A stretch of 64,000 bases of DNA from Epichloe hybrida (lineage: Eukaryota; Ascomycota; Sordariomycetes; Hypocreales; Clavicipitaceae): the NCBI GenBank assembly GCA_019022495.1, contig JAFEKR010000012.1, positions 1,584,196 through 1,648,195 on the forward strand. Direction: 5' to 3'. The translations under genes and the position numbers were made by a program. Below the pieces are notes generated by a model. It was not told the origin of the DNA, searched no databases, and worked only from the letters and a program-made list of their open reading frames with translations. Shown here one piece after another: positions 12,903 to 23,780 of this stretch; the first letter of the stretch is position 1; each line of letters starts with the position of its first letter.

Positions 12903-13104
12903 TATAAGGCCTTACTTATAATACTAGCGTACTAGTATACTACTAGGTAAGTATACTATGCCCTAGGGCTAAGTCTATATAATACTAGCAAGTTACTAGC
13001 TATAAGTTAGTAACTTGCACGCATAATACACTTAGACCTAGTAAGCTTTAGTTAATATATAAGCGCCCCTATACCTCTTGCCTAGCCATCCCTTTGTTCT
13101 CACA
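12903..13104 (+). repeat. Gypsy A 3' LTR
   Basis: The 202-bp LTR ends GTTCTCACA and is homologous over its length to the Gypsy C 5' LTR (62386-62577) and, inverted, to the solo LTR at 24354-24553. It begins TATAAGGCC, a mutated form of the family's TGTGAGGCC start. Confidence 0.85.
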
Positions 13105-13560
13105 ACCTTTAAGAGTAGTTTCTAACTATTACTAAACTAGGTTATATCTTTACTTAAGATAATACTCTAACTTATAAAGCTTAAATTATATAAGAGTAGC
13201 TACAGAAATAAGTAAATAAAAATATAGTTAAATTAGTAAATTAGTTACTATATTTACCTAACCTTAATCCTATTAAGAACCTATAGAAACTTATAAAAGA
13301 AAAAATTATAAGTAAATATCTAGAACTATTATTAATAAAGACTTTAAATAAGACCTTAGAAAGGCTTTATAAGGCTATTATTAAAGGTTAGGAGTAAATT
13401 AAAGATAATATTATAAATTAGCTAATTAATTTAATACTATAGAGAATAGTAGCTACTATACACGCTAGAGGGTAGTATATAAAGTATTAGGTATTATAGA
13501 TAAAAGAGAAATCAATTCCTAGCATAAATATATAAATTATACTAGATTTAAGTTAAATTT
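13105..13560 (+). pseudogene. Tc1/mariner transposase C-terminal relic
   Basis: Read through stops, the fragment gives the second catalytic-Asp block (DNTLTYKA, about 13160, where DNAPIH is usual). It then gives the hallmark NLNPIKNLxKLIKEKI (about 13265-13310, usually SPDLNPIENLWxxLK) and the tail RIVATIHARGQYIKY. These identify the last third of a Tc1/mariner DDE/D transposase. The N-terminal part is absent because Gypsy A has inserted at 13104; the missing half should lie beyond the lost 5' end of Gypsy A. The GC-normal island begins immediately to the right. Confidence 0.8.
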
Positions 13561-14193
13561 ACGTGTGCGGCGAGGCATTTTAATCATAGTGTTAATTCCC
13601 CTGATAGGGTCGGTTTTTGTGGTTATCTAGACTTTCGACCCCCCTGTACATACAGCACGTCTTGGTACTACATGTACCCTAGGTAGAGCAACTTTTGGAT
13701 GTCTGGGTCATAGCGAATATGGTGAGTCATTTCACCTTTCCTACTATAATGCCACTACGGATCCGTATTAAATAGACGATTTCTATTTTAACTTTGGCTG
13801 TGTGAAACTGCAGCAGTTTATGCCAAAGCAGCCCAATTAGCTCCACCATTGGCATGTTTAGTGTGCAGTCCCATTATGTTTTAGCCCTAGGCAAAAGCTA
13901 GACAACTAATTATTATGCGTAATTTACAACCAAATGATGCACGCGCAAAATTTGCGCGGCGTCGTGGATCACACCCTTTGAAAAGCTGCACGGGTGGAAG
14001 TGGCGGGGCCAACAGGCCCGGTCTGGTTAGTCACTGAAATAAATTGTGTGTCTACCAAATGCCAGTATTTGTAAGGTTTTTCCCTCTACCATTACTTGAA
14101 CGCGAAAAATTCGAAAACTTTGCCAGACTCATCCAGCTAGTTACCCAGCAAGCCTCGTGTTTTGAAACACCTGTAATTGCTGATACTGCCGCG
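13561..14193. other. Upstream region of the ankyrin gene
   Basis: Base composition changes sharply from TA-rich to normal at about 13560. I see no gene here. An open frame runs into the ankyrin gene from 14044, but those 50 codons do not resemble the family and are probably 5' leader. Confidence 0.5.
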
Positions 14194-14847
14194 ATGTCGT
14201 CCAACATTTTTATCCTTGCTGCCGACAATAACCCTTCTCTCATTCCATTGCTTCGCGAGGACCCCAGTCTTGCATCCTCGCAAGATGAACATGGCTATTC
14301 GCTTATTCACGCAGCAGCAAGTTATAATCATATCGAATTGCTTCGTGTTCTCGTCAGTGAATTTGGCGTTGACGTCAATCTCAAAGATGAAGACGGTGAA
14401 ACGGCTTTGTTCGTCGTGGAAACGCAACAAGCCGCCATGGTATTGGTTGAAGAATTAGGGGCTGATATTCACCCTAAAGGTGTCGACGGGTGGACAGCCA
14501 GGGAAAAAATTGTATCGGAGGGCGACTTCCCTTTGGTTGCGGAATATCTCGCCGGCATCGAGGCCAAGAGAGCCGACAAACATGTCGAAACTCTGACCGC
14601 GAACACCATAACTGACACCATTCGTCCTCCACCTCCTGGCATGGAACTGACTGTCGGAACAATGGATGCCACCGAGGACGTTCCTTCTGAAATCGACCCC
14701 GTGTTTTGTCGTCGCATTGAAGAGTTGGCGCAGCGTGATGATTTCAATGGTCCATCTGCACAGGCGGATCTGCGCCGACTGGTTGAAGATGCCATATCGG
14801 AACAACAGCTCGGAGACGAGAAAAGTGTGAAATCGAAGTACGGCTAG
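14194..14847 (+). CDS. Ankyrin-repeat protein (Ycr051w-like)
   Basis: This is a single-exon gene of 217 codons. The start at 14194 is chosen because the protein then begins MSSNIFILAADNNPSLIPLL, the usual opening of this small fungal family (budding yeast Ycr051w). Upstream in-frame ATGs at 14044 and 14059 would add 50 and 45 unrelated residues. Ankyrin repeats are clear at residues 33-64 (DEHGYSLIHAAASYNHIELL) and 69-98 (DEDGETALFVVETQQAAMVLV), with a partial third at 104-125 (GVDGWTAREKI). The C-terminal 90 residues are acidic and polar. The family has no firmly established role; ankyrin repeats generally bind proteins. The frame is intact and shows no RIP. It runs toward the 3' end of RPP40, which stops 16 bp downstream on the other strand. 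Confidence 0.85.
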   Translation: MSSNIFILAADNNPSLIPLLREDPSLASSQDEHGYSLIHAAASYNHIELLRVLVSEFGVDVNLKDEDGETALFVVETQQAAMVLVEELGADIHPKGVDGWTAREKIVSEGDFPLVAEYLAGIEAKRADKHVETLTANTITDTIRPPPPGMELTVGTMDATEDVPSEIDPVFCRRIEELAQRDDFNGPSAQADLRRLVEDAISEQQLGDEKSVKSKYG

Positions 14848-14863
14848 GCGCTCAAATGGAACA

Positions 14864-16284
14864 TTACAGTCTCCACATTAGATATTGACCTTCCTTCGTG
14901 GGCGATCGCAATATCATTAGCTCAGAGCCTGGTCTGGATGGGCCAACATCACAAAAGCTACTCGCACTAATCGATATCCATCCTTCGGCAGGGCGCACGG
15001 CCAAAACATCACGGATCAAGTCCTGGAACCAATTGGTACCAATCAAGCCGGACCAGCTTATCTTACAAATGTCCACCTGCTCGTGTTCGCACCTTGTCAC
15101 TTGGTACCGCGATAAGTACGTGTCGACTTTGTCTCCAGACCGAACTCGGGGGCTCTCCAGCCTGAACAGGGACAACCATTCGTACAAATACAGCCCTGTT
15201 TCCTCTTTGTCTTTCCGGCTAGCCTCGCTCCATGACGACGGGCCGATATTGAGTGCCGAAGGTGAGGAGGTGGTGCCTTGGTAGAAATCCTGTTCTGCAG
15301 TGCATTCTTTGGCGTCGAGATCATTTCTGAGATCCAATGCGAGACCTTTTAACGTTTTACGTTAGAAATTTGTCGTTATGCACCAACAGTACAGCTGCAT
15401 GAATGCGGTGAATGCGGTGAATAAAGGAGAGGAAGGGATACGTAAGGGATCTAGGGTAGGGGACTGACTAGATCCGGTGTTATCACAAAGTAGCCAAGTC
15501 AGCTCCTCCGCTGAGATGCTGTGGCAAGCACGGATAAGGTTCTCACGCTGCCTGTGCGGCTCTCCGTTCCAGTATTGTTTCAAACTATTAATTTCTAAGG
15601 AGACGACTTTGTCGTAGTTAACACAATATCTCTTAAAAAGACGGCAGCATATCCGTGACTTACTCGAAATGTGACGGCCGTTCACAATTTTCGTTTTGCC
15701 GGGCAGTCCAGAACGTTCAAATGTCGGCTTGTCCGTTTGCATTGTAACAATACCTCGATCTTGGGTCAGTATCGGAATTTTTGGGGAACAGGAAACGTCG
15801 TACCATTGTTTACATTGAACCTGGTATACGTCGATGTGGAGCATCGAGAAAACAATGTTGCCTCTCCTTCGTATATATATATCAGCCAATGTACTGAAAG
15901 CTTATAAGCATATAATGGGTTTTGACAGACCCGTTCGAAGGAGATCAAATAGTCTCTCCTCATGTAGCAACTGTCCCATGGATCCAGTCATACGGTAATA
16001 TATTGGTTGCTGCCTGTTCCGTATCAACTCGGATGGTATGGTGAGGAATTTGTCCAGAGGCATGATTAGATCGAGCTGCATGTTTTGTGAGATACGTAGG
16101 ATAAATCTGGGTTGCCCGAGTTGAGCCAAAGGCAACTTGCATTCGATATGAAGTTTTGATCCCTGATAGCCACCCATGGTTCGTTTCTGTGTGACAAATG
16201 CTTGGGATCAACATGTCCCATAGTTCCATACGTCATGAAACAGTTACAGGATCGCTGTTTCGGTGTAGAAGACGGTACCATCAT
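14864..16284 (-). CDS. RPP40: RNase P/MRP subunit Rpp40, five exons
   Basis: My model has exons 16284-16141, 16075-15931, 15861-15664, 15606-15442 and 15294-14864, which give 360 residues; human Rpp40 has 363. Landmarks that fit the family are MTYGTMGHVDPKH near the N-terminus, YYRMTGSMGQLL, TDKPTFERSGLPGK, LTWLLCD, LYEWLSLFRLESPRV and the C-terminal SASSFCDVGP. Rpp40 is a protein subunit of RNase P, which removes tRNA 5' leaders, and of RNase MRP in the nucleolus. Intron 1 (16076-16140) appears to use a GC-AG pair (GCAAGT donor). Intron 3 has a standard GTAAGT donor. Introns 2 (GTCTGT donor) and 4 (147 bp, GTATCC donor) are less certain. Every junction keeps frame. The gene is divergent from TRM11. 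Confidence 0.82.
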
Positions 16285-16785
16285 GGCTTTGTGTTCTCCG
16301 CATAGGTTAGGTAAAAGCTAGCAGCACATAATTAGCTATGATTCCCCGAAAGATGCAGTAGAAGGCATCGCAGCGCAGAAAAATGAGGGCTTTATTTCGA
16401 CCCTCTCAGTTTCGCCCGACATGAACTCATGTGAACTTCTTGGTTGCGTACCATAATCCCCGGTCTTGAACTTACAGTGATTGATGATGATCCAGTGAAA
16501 GATTTGTATGAACCGGGATTTTGTCGGCCGTTTGTTTAGGAGGGGCAGCTTGAGCTTTGGCGTTGCTGTGCAGGGATTTAAAAAAAAAAGGAGGGCACCT
16601 CACCTGGGCTAGCTTATCCCAGAACGAGCAATTACGTTACAAAGAAAGCGACCTCAAACCGGACGAATTTTCCACCTTTTGTCTTATCACATTGAAATTT
16701 CACGCTCATTATACTACAAAGTTATCCCGGGGTAGCCCCATGCGACCACTTCCCACACTAGCTACCAAACTGTCTCGTGAGGCGC
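16285..16785. promoter_or_regulatory. Divergent RPP40/TRM11 intergenic region
   Basis: These 500 bases separate the start codons of RPP40 (-) and TRM11 (+) and should hold both promoters. An A run lies at 16579-16590. I see no recognisable operator and no further gene. Confidence 0.5.
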
Positions 16786-18361
16786 ATGATGAACTTTCTC
16801 CTAAAGTTCGCGCAGACCCATGAGTCCTTTCGTTTGGCAGAAATTCAAGCCCTTGCTCTAATCGAAGGGGTAGACCTCACGGTTGTCGATTACACTGACG
16901 AGGTTTATTTTTTTCCTGATTAATTGGCCTGTGTTTGATTGTGTCAAGTACTAACGATGCCTCAGTCTCCTTTTTGCCTTGTACGACTTCCATCTGCAAA
17001 TGATGCTCGCAGGCTGGTGCGGAGGTCAATACTCGCTCAGTCCATTCATGAGCTTTGGGGAACAGGAGGAACACTAGATCATCTGCACCAGTCTGTCACA
17101 AACAACACTAGCAACCAATGGGTTAACTACAAAAATGTTTCGTTCAAATTCACCATAGACTCGTATCAAGGTGCAAGGAATAGCGAGAGTAGGCTCAAGA
17201 TCATCAATACGTTCGCGTATTTGCCTTTCGAGGGGACAATTCGTATGTCCCAACCAGACGAAACCTTTACGCTGTTCGAGCTGTGGCCGTTCAACAGCGT
17301 TCCTTTGAGATTGCCAGACCCAACTATGTATTTTCTGGGACGTCTCATTGGCATCTCATCTCGCGAGACAGTTCTCAAATTCGACCTCAAGAAGCGCAGT
17401 TACATAAGTACCACCAGCATGGATTCGGAATTATCACTGGTTACTGCAAATATTGCACTTGCCGGCCCGGGAAAGCTATTTTATGATCCTTTCGTCGGTA
17501 CAGGCTCGTTTCCAATTGCCTGTGCGTGCTTCGGCGCGATTGGATGGGGAAGCGACATAGATGGCAGAAGTATGCGCGGCGAAGGGGGAAGAAAGAGCCT
17601 GAGAGGAAATTTCATACAGTACGGCCTGGAAATGGGACTAGGCGATGTGTTTTCCGCTGATCTTGTCAACACACCAATCAGAAGGAACAGACGAATATGG
17701 GATGGCGTAGTTTGTGATCCCCCGTATGGCGTCCGAGAAGGCTTGAGAATATTGGGTCTGAGAAACCCTGAGAAAACGCCTTGGTTGGTAGAAAAGGGTA
17801 AGGTAAATGCTTCGTAAGTATTTTGGCACGCATATTCATGTAGCCACAGCGCACCCTAGCTAATCAACAATAGCCTGCCTGACTTTGTCCCTCCCAAGAA
17901 GCCGTACAGCTTTTTAGCAATGCTGGATGACATACTTGCATTCGCAGCAGATACACTGGTCGACAACGGTAGATTATCGTTTTGGATGCCAACGGCAAAT
18001 GACGAGGATCAAGAGATACCGGTGCCAATGCACCCATCGCTTGAGCTGGTTGTCGTTTGTAATCAAAAGTTCAATAAATGTAAGTGATTAAGTGATCGCT
18101 GTTTTGGTACTCAAACTGAGTCCAGCCGCCCCCCCCCCCCCCTCCTCTCTAAATGGCTTGGATTTTAACCAGATCTGGCTGACGCATCAAGGGTCGCGAC
18201 GCCTCATCACGTACCGCCGTATGTCAGATATTGACGTGCCGCCGATGACCCTGGCAGCATATCATGCGAAACAGAACGCAGTTTACACTGGCACTTCAGT
18301 TGATGACATGAACCCATTCCGACGGGGCTACTTCAAAAAATTCAAGGCCGAAGAAGAGTAG
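16786..18361 (+). CDS. TRM11: tRNA (guanine-10-N2) methyltransferase catalytic subunit, four exons
   Basis: Exons are 16786-16902, 16966-17813, 17874-18079 and 18192-18361, giving 446 residues; yeast Trm11 has 433. The N-terminus reads NFLLKFAQTHESFRLAEIQA, followed by the THUMP-like region. The SAM-binding motif I is DPFVGTGS, and the catalytic motif IV is CDPPYGVREG. The C-terminus holds PDFVPPKKPYSFLAMLDDIL and SRRLITYRR. Trm11, with Trm112, makes N2-methylguanosine at tRNA position 10 in the cytoplasm. Introns 1-3 are 63, 60 and 112 bp. Intron 1 has a perfect TACTAAC branch site and an odd GTTTAT donor; introns 2 and 3 start GTAAGT. Intron 3 contains a run of 14 C. A second ATG at 16789 is an equally good start. 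The frame is intact, with no sign of RIP. Confidence 0.93.
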
Positions 18362-18680
18362 CACTAGAGGACGAATTGTCGACGATAACATGTGTGTAGT
18401 ATTACTGGAAATATATTCGTTCGCGCTTGTCTTTTCCAGGCTAGTTGTCAAGCTTCCATTCAATTGTTCGGATTAATCCTAGTTCACCAATGCCACGTAT
18501 TCTGCACGGTGGCGCCCTTGTAGTTTGATTTCCATCGAAGGTTTGCACTTGAACACCGATTGATGTGTACCAAAAACCGTGTGTACGCGTGCTTCTTATT
18601 CATCGAACTACAATCGCTGTGAAATTTTGTGTGCCTGTCAACGCGAAGGTATCATATATGCCAGTTTCGCGATCCAAGAT
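18362..18680. other. Convergent 3' intergenic region
   Basis: TRM11 and GID4 end towards each other across these 319 bases. I see no gene, and the short open frames do not resemble known proteins. Confidence 0.5.
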
Positions 18681-19951
18681 TTACCTAAACTCCGCTGCAC
18701 TGAAACACCCACGATTCGGAACATGCTTCAATTCCAACTGCTGGAATCTAATTGCTGTTAGTCTGGAACATGAAATACTCAAAAGGCATGGGCTGCTGCG
18801 TACTTCTCGCTCTTCGAATGGAAATATATACCGCTGACTTCCCCTTTCACTTGGTTGAAACAGATATAGTAAAAACCTTCAAAGCTAGCTCCTGTGATAG
18901 TCCGTACTCGATGATCGGGAACCAGGAAATGCTCCTTCCATCGCATGAATATGTGCTCATTCTGTGTGACATCAGGAATGGTGATTGGGCCTCTACGAGC
19001 ATGTTTCTGAAACGGTCGAAAGGCACTGAACTTGGCCCAGTGACTGAGATCGACTTTTGTGTTTGTTCCCCAGTCTTCGTGTTTTGTGAAGAAAGAATAT
19101 TTAGATCCGATGATCTCACCCTCAAAATAGGTTGTCAACGTAGGATGGTCCTCAGTCAATCCTGAGGATTATGCTTGGTCAGAGTTTGTGGCTTCGCTGC
19201 TGCTAGGCATGACATGTGGAAGTGATTGCTTTACCTTGAATTCGGAGGTAGCCACATAGAAAAGAATCTCGCATGTCGACATTCTTTATTTCTACCTGAA
19301 CTTCATATACTTGGCGTTCCGATTGCTGCGTTCCATGAAATCTGCTGCCAGGTCGTAAATAAGATGATGGAGCCAAAGGAATAGCCTGTCAAAACAAGTC
19401 AGCAAAGACCCTCAATAAGGGATCTGGTTATGCATGCTTACTCGAAGACTTGAGTAGTCGGAGCCCATTGATGGTGGGTTACAAGCATCGTCCTCGCAAT
19501 CGACAGCTGCCATTTCGAGGCCGTCGAAATCTTTCGTCGGCTGACCATGCTGTTCCACGGGCGCGGTCTTGATCAGGATGAGTGGGCTTGGCCCATCTGG
19601 GCTGATCTCATGACCCTTTGCGAACCGTGAGGCGTCAGAGCCATGTTCTAACGACGGAATACCCGAGGTGTTTGATAGCGGCCCAGGTGACACTGTGGTC
19701 TCTCTTGATGATGGACTTGTAGAAATATTATTATCGGTTAGGCCTGTTTCTCGCCTGGAACTCAAGTGTGAGTCATGCGGCGAGTCTAAGCCAAGAGCGA
19801 CGGATGACAGCCCATCTAAAGCTGAGTCAGGGCGAATATTTGTGCCACCATTTCGTGGCGAGTGTTGCTGATCGTCGGGACAAGTTGAGAATTGGTGAGG
19901 AGTGGTTGATGGTGTTTCATCAGGCGGTTGATTGGGAGAAGGTGTAGGCAT
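18681..19951 (-). CDS. GID4: GID E3 ligase substrate receptor (Vid24 family), five exons
   Basis: Exons are 19951-19442, 19385-19235, 19161-18804 and 18747-18681, with introns of 56, 73 and 56 bp; all junctions keep frame and give 361 residues. (This makes four coding exons; the call's fifth would be an untranslated one and is not seen.) The first 170 residues are Pro/Ser-rich and low in complexity, as in fungal homologues. The Vid24 domain follows: LRPGSRFHGTQQSERQVYEV, DSFLCGYLRIQGLTEDHPTL, HIFMRWKEHFLVPDHRVRTI, SGIYFHSKSEKFQQLELKHV and a final RGCFSAAEFR. Gid4 binds N-terminal proline degrons of gluconeogenic enzymes for ubiquitination by the GID/CTLH complex when glucose returns. The last intron (branch GACTAAC) is needed; reading through it gives a false early stop at 18779. 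Confidence 0.92.
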
Positions 19952-20789
19952 GATTCCTCAAAGTGTGCAGGGTTTTGTGAACTCAATCGCCTAAGTAATC
20001 CAGGCCAATGCGACCTGTCGCTTCGATTGATGATGAGCTGCTTGGTCGCAAGCAAAGTCAACCAGGCTATAACAGGAGGTGACGACCGAGTGGTGGCATG
20101 CGCAGAATATATGCACTTCGCGTGTGTGGTCAACTGTATCGAGGGCGCCTTTAGGCGACTTCGGCAAAGCAGTCGAATCCTTGTAGAGAATCGGTGAACC
20201 AGTCGATAGTCGACAAGATGGTGAATTTATCGTAATTCATCGAGAAGGCTTAATACATGGCAATCGTATAACTCCTCTTTGTTGCAGGTGTAAAAAGCAA
20301 AAAGTCTTTCATCGGATACCAGCCCGAGATCAAGGAATGGGTACAAATTTCGCGAGATGGTCGAGGTTCAAAACTATCGTTAGATCGGAGTTGGTGAGTG
20401 TCAATGGTGGAGGTGTTGTGGATGGTCCAGTTGGGCCAACGGTGCGGTGCATGTGGCCGCCTTCTTCCCTTGACACTCGCTCGAGCGGCTTTGGCTGTGA
20501 ATGTTTTGTTCCCTCCCCATCCCTTTCGCGACTGGCCTTTTGGACTGAGGCAGTCAAATACTACATTAGGACTAGTGCAAGTGTTTGACTGGGTAAATGT
20601 CGGATATTTATAAAGTATTTAATTGGCTTTAAGAACGCGGCCCCGCTTACTATCACTTGGAGATGAGATTTTATGGGCTTATAGAGAATTCAACCTATTA
20701 GAAGCTAGTACGGAGTATTCTACAATCTGATATTTGCCTAGCCGCACGCTCACACTAAACCCAATTGGGTGTCTCACGGCTGTAATAAG
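19952..20789. other. GID4 upstream region up to the MULE
   Basis: The region has normal composition. Short open frames on both strands (for example 20337-20588) show no recognisable domain. It probably holds the GID4 promoter and leader. The TA-rich repeats resume at about 20640-20790. Confidence 0.45.
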
Positions 20790-23719
20790 GGTCACTAAAC
20801 GCGCATATCGCGTTTTTTGAATGCGCATATCGCGTTAGTCTAAAAACGGAAGGACAGTCCTCACACCAAATTTTAGTGTGGCTCGTGTCTATTAATTTTT
20901 ACTATTAACTAAGATGCCTATTTGTGCGATATTTGAAGGTATTAATATTATTAAAAAAGCTGCTATTAAAGCTATTATAACTACCCTAATAGCGGATTAT
21001 ATAGAATAAATTAAATTTAACTTATAGGTAGCTAAGAGAGATTATTAGGGAAAGCTTAACTTAGCGTTAGTGTAAATATAAGCGTTAGTGTAGTATAGCC
21101 TGCTTCTATTAACTATAATAAATAATTTTATATTAATCTTATTTATAAGGCTAGAATAGCACTTATAGTAGCTTACTATAAGCTTATAAGGGTATTAATA
21201 AGGGCGTTAAATTACGTAGCTAGGCTAGCTAGGGTGTTACGTTACCTGCCATAGCTATAGCGTGTAATTCTACTATAGGTTAAAGCTATAGATATTACTA
21301 TGCCCCTACTACCCTAAGCTAAAGCTAGTGTTATTACTTATAAAGCCTATAATACTTATAATAGCTATAATATAGTAAGGTTAATAGCTAATCTATTCCT
21401 TCCCTTAGCTACTACCTAAGCCTATTCTATTATATTATAAATCCTACCTATACCTAAAACTATTCTAGGTATAGTATAAGGGCTGTTACGGGCCTGCTAT
21501 TACTTGCTTATATTATTAGGGTTAAGCTTAATATCTATTATAATTTAAGCCTGCTACTTATCTATAATTAGCTTAAGCTACTAATAATAGTTAAAGTAAG
21601 TTAGAAGAAGTCTGCTACTACTCTCTAATATAGTAGTAATTATATAGCTATAAGGGATCCTAAACTATAATATAAATAAATAACTATATAAGGTCCTAGG
21701 TGATTTACCTTCTTATTTATCCTTTACCTTTTAATATTACTAGATTACCTAATTAATTAGAAACTAGCCTAACTTATAGGCTAGAAGATAAATAATTAGG
21801 TAATTATCCTAATTAATTTAGTAGCGCTTTAACTCTTTATTAAATTTTGTAAAGAAGGAAGCCTTATAGCTTTAAATATATTACTAAATGCGTTCTTATA
21901 GCATATATAAATTAATAAATCATAGCTTATAATCTACCTTTAAATCGCTATAAGATCCTTTAGTATAAGAGGTACTTAATATGCTAAAGTTTCTATTAGT
22001 ATTAATAGAGAAAGCTACCTATTTATAGCGCTATTATAGATATATTAAATTAAGGTAAGCTATAATCTCTAGTTATAAGGTTAGTAAGGGCATACCTTAT
22101 TAAAATTATATAGGCTAAACTAACCTTCCTGCTCTTTAAATTAGTTCTTAAGCTTATCCTAGTGCTTCTAGAATTTAACCTTAGTAGCTACGAATATTAT
22201 AATATGCTATGTATTATGAATGCCAGAAGCTGTAAGTAGTGTATCTTTAATGTTATAAAGAATAGGCTTTTTAAGAGCACTAGTAATAGATTAATCTATT
22301 ACCATAGCTATCTCTGCTAGTATAGAACTAAATTTAATAATATAATCTTCTTTGTTATTCTAGGGTTAATTAGCGTTATTAACTAGGTTATTATAAGGGC
22401 ATGCCTAACGTAAAGTTAGTATCCTTCTACATGCTAGTGGCTCTAGGATATTGTAGTTATTAAAATTTCCTCGCCACTTCTTTGTAATATTAATTATAAT
22501 ATTCCGTAGTAAATACTAGTGGTATATTTGCTATTAGGCTAATGGAAAGGTGTTCTAAAGACTAGATTTAAGAGCTTTATTAAAATCTATAATAATAACG
22601 CTTAGTATCTTAATACTAGTAGCCTTAGTAGCTAGCTTTAGATATATTAAAAGCTAAGTATAGGCTGCTTTATTCTCTTTAGTAGTAAGGCTAAAGGTAA
22701 TACTATATATTATATGTAAAGATATGACGCCTATAACTTATAATAAAGGCAAGTTAAAGCAGTTAACCTTATATATATTATCTATCTATAATAGCTTAGG
22801 GTTTTGCTTCTATTACTAAATTAAATCTTTATATACCTAGAACACTTGTAAAAGCTTTCTAGAAGCATCCTAATAGATTTGTTTATAGAAAATATGGTTA
22901 TTAGTATCTAGTAGATTAATAAACTTCTAGGTTAATATTCTAGGGTTATATAGTGTGAGTTATAGCTAACACTAGATAAAAAACATATCTAAACCTATAA
23001 TATAGACTTCAGGGACTTCTTATATGATTTAGCTAGTAATTTGCTTTGTTATTAATATTCTAAGTTTGCTAAGGTTTTTAACTTTTATCTAAAGCTACTA
23101 GAGGCTGAATTTCTATTAGCTTTAAAGCTAAAGTATGCTTAAATTTAAGGGAGAAAGCACTAGGTTATAGTTATATATGTTTTCCTTTATTATAGGAACC
23201 TAGTTATTCTCGTGCGTATTATATTATACTTATGCGCTAAATAGGCATTATATCTTCCTTAAAGAGGTCTTATAAATATTAGAATTAAGGGCATTTAGTC
23301 TATAGTTACCGCTATGCTAGTATTGTATTATATAGTTAACTCTCTGTTATATACGCCTTAAATAACCGCCGCTAGCTTTAACTACTATAAACCCCTTACT
23401 TGCTTACTAGGTATTAATAGCGTTAATTACTTCTTCTATGGTTATATAAAATAGCTATATATTAGGGGATGATATAATAAAAGATATTTATAAAGAGCGT
23501 TACGTTGTTACATTACGAGGTCTTGTGATAATAAAAAGGAAGGCAAGGAATTTTATAGAAGAGGTTGTAAGCGTTATACGTTACAGTAAGCTACTTACAT
23601 TCGCTACTAAAAAGAGCTGGTATATTTAGCAGGAGATTAGGTGGAAAGGTACTTCTTCCGTTTTTGGACTAACGCGATATGCGCATTCAAAAAACGCGAT
23701 ATGCGCGTTTAGTTGCCCC
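20790..23719 (-). mobile_element. Mutator-like element (MULE) with 9-bp target duplication
   Basis: Perfect 9-bp repeats TGTAATAAG (20781-20789, 23720-23728) flank a 2.93 kb element. Its inverted terminal repeats of roughly 50 bp each contain the direct doublet GCGCATATCGCGTT. The 9-bp duplication and the transposase inside both indicate the Mutator superfamily. The interior is RIP-degraded, but the terminal repeats keep their CpG sites. Confidence 0.9.
21900..22870 (-). pseudogene. MULE transposase, RIP-degraded
   Basis: On the minus strand, read through stops, about 22790-22560 gives YKVNCFNLPLLxVIGVISLH, then SITFSLTTKENKAAYTxLL and SVIIIDFNKAL. These are the first catalytic-Asp block and second block of MULE transposases (DxTYKTNRFNLPLL, VAFxFLxxExExxYTWxL, VIxTDxxxAL). 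Further along come KKWRGNF and LRQACPYNNLVNNAN. TGG codons have become TAG, so no product can be made. Boundaries are approximate. Confidence 0.75.
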
Positions 23720-23780
23720 TGTAATAAGGACTGTCTTATCCTAGTACAGCCCGACTTACCTAGTAGGCGCCTAACGTGGG

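Larger units (their letters stand above)
3272..13104 (+). mobile_element. Gypsy A: RIP-degraded Ty3/Gypsy chromovirus with nested inserts
   Basis: A plus-strand Ty3/Gypsy element begins abruptly in the protease region at the right end of hAT-1 and runs through reverse transcriptase, RNase H, integrase and a chromodomain to a 202-bp 3' LTR. Its 5' LTR and gag are missing. Gypsy C at 62386 has the same protease sequence uninterrupted (from 63872) and supplies the missing 5' part of the family. Three inserts split it: the SINE-like element at 4311, the LINE at 5161 and the solo LTR at 10248. Removing each one restores the reading frame. The 3' LTR lies in a Tc1/mariner relic. Confidence 0.85.

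Noticed and set aside
14044..14193. N-terminal extension of 50 codons on the ankyrin gene
   Set aside because: It is in frame but does not resemble the family; the start at 14194 gives the expected N-terminus.
16557..16823. 88-codon plus-strand open frame upstream of TRM11
   Set aside because: It overlaps the TRM11 start in another frame and has no recognisable domain.
18752..19165. Plus-strand 137-codon open frame
   Set aside because: It is antisense to the conserved GID4 exon 18804-19161, which has clear homologous motifs.
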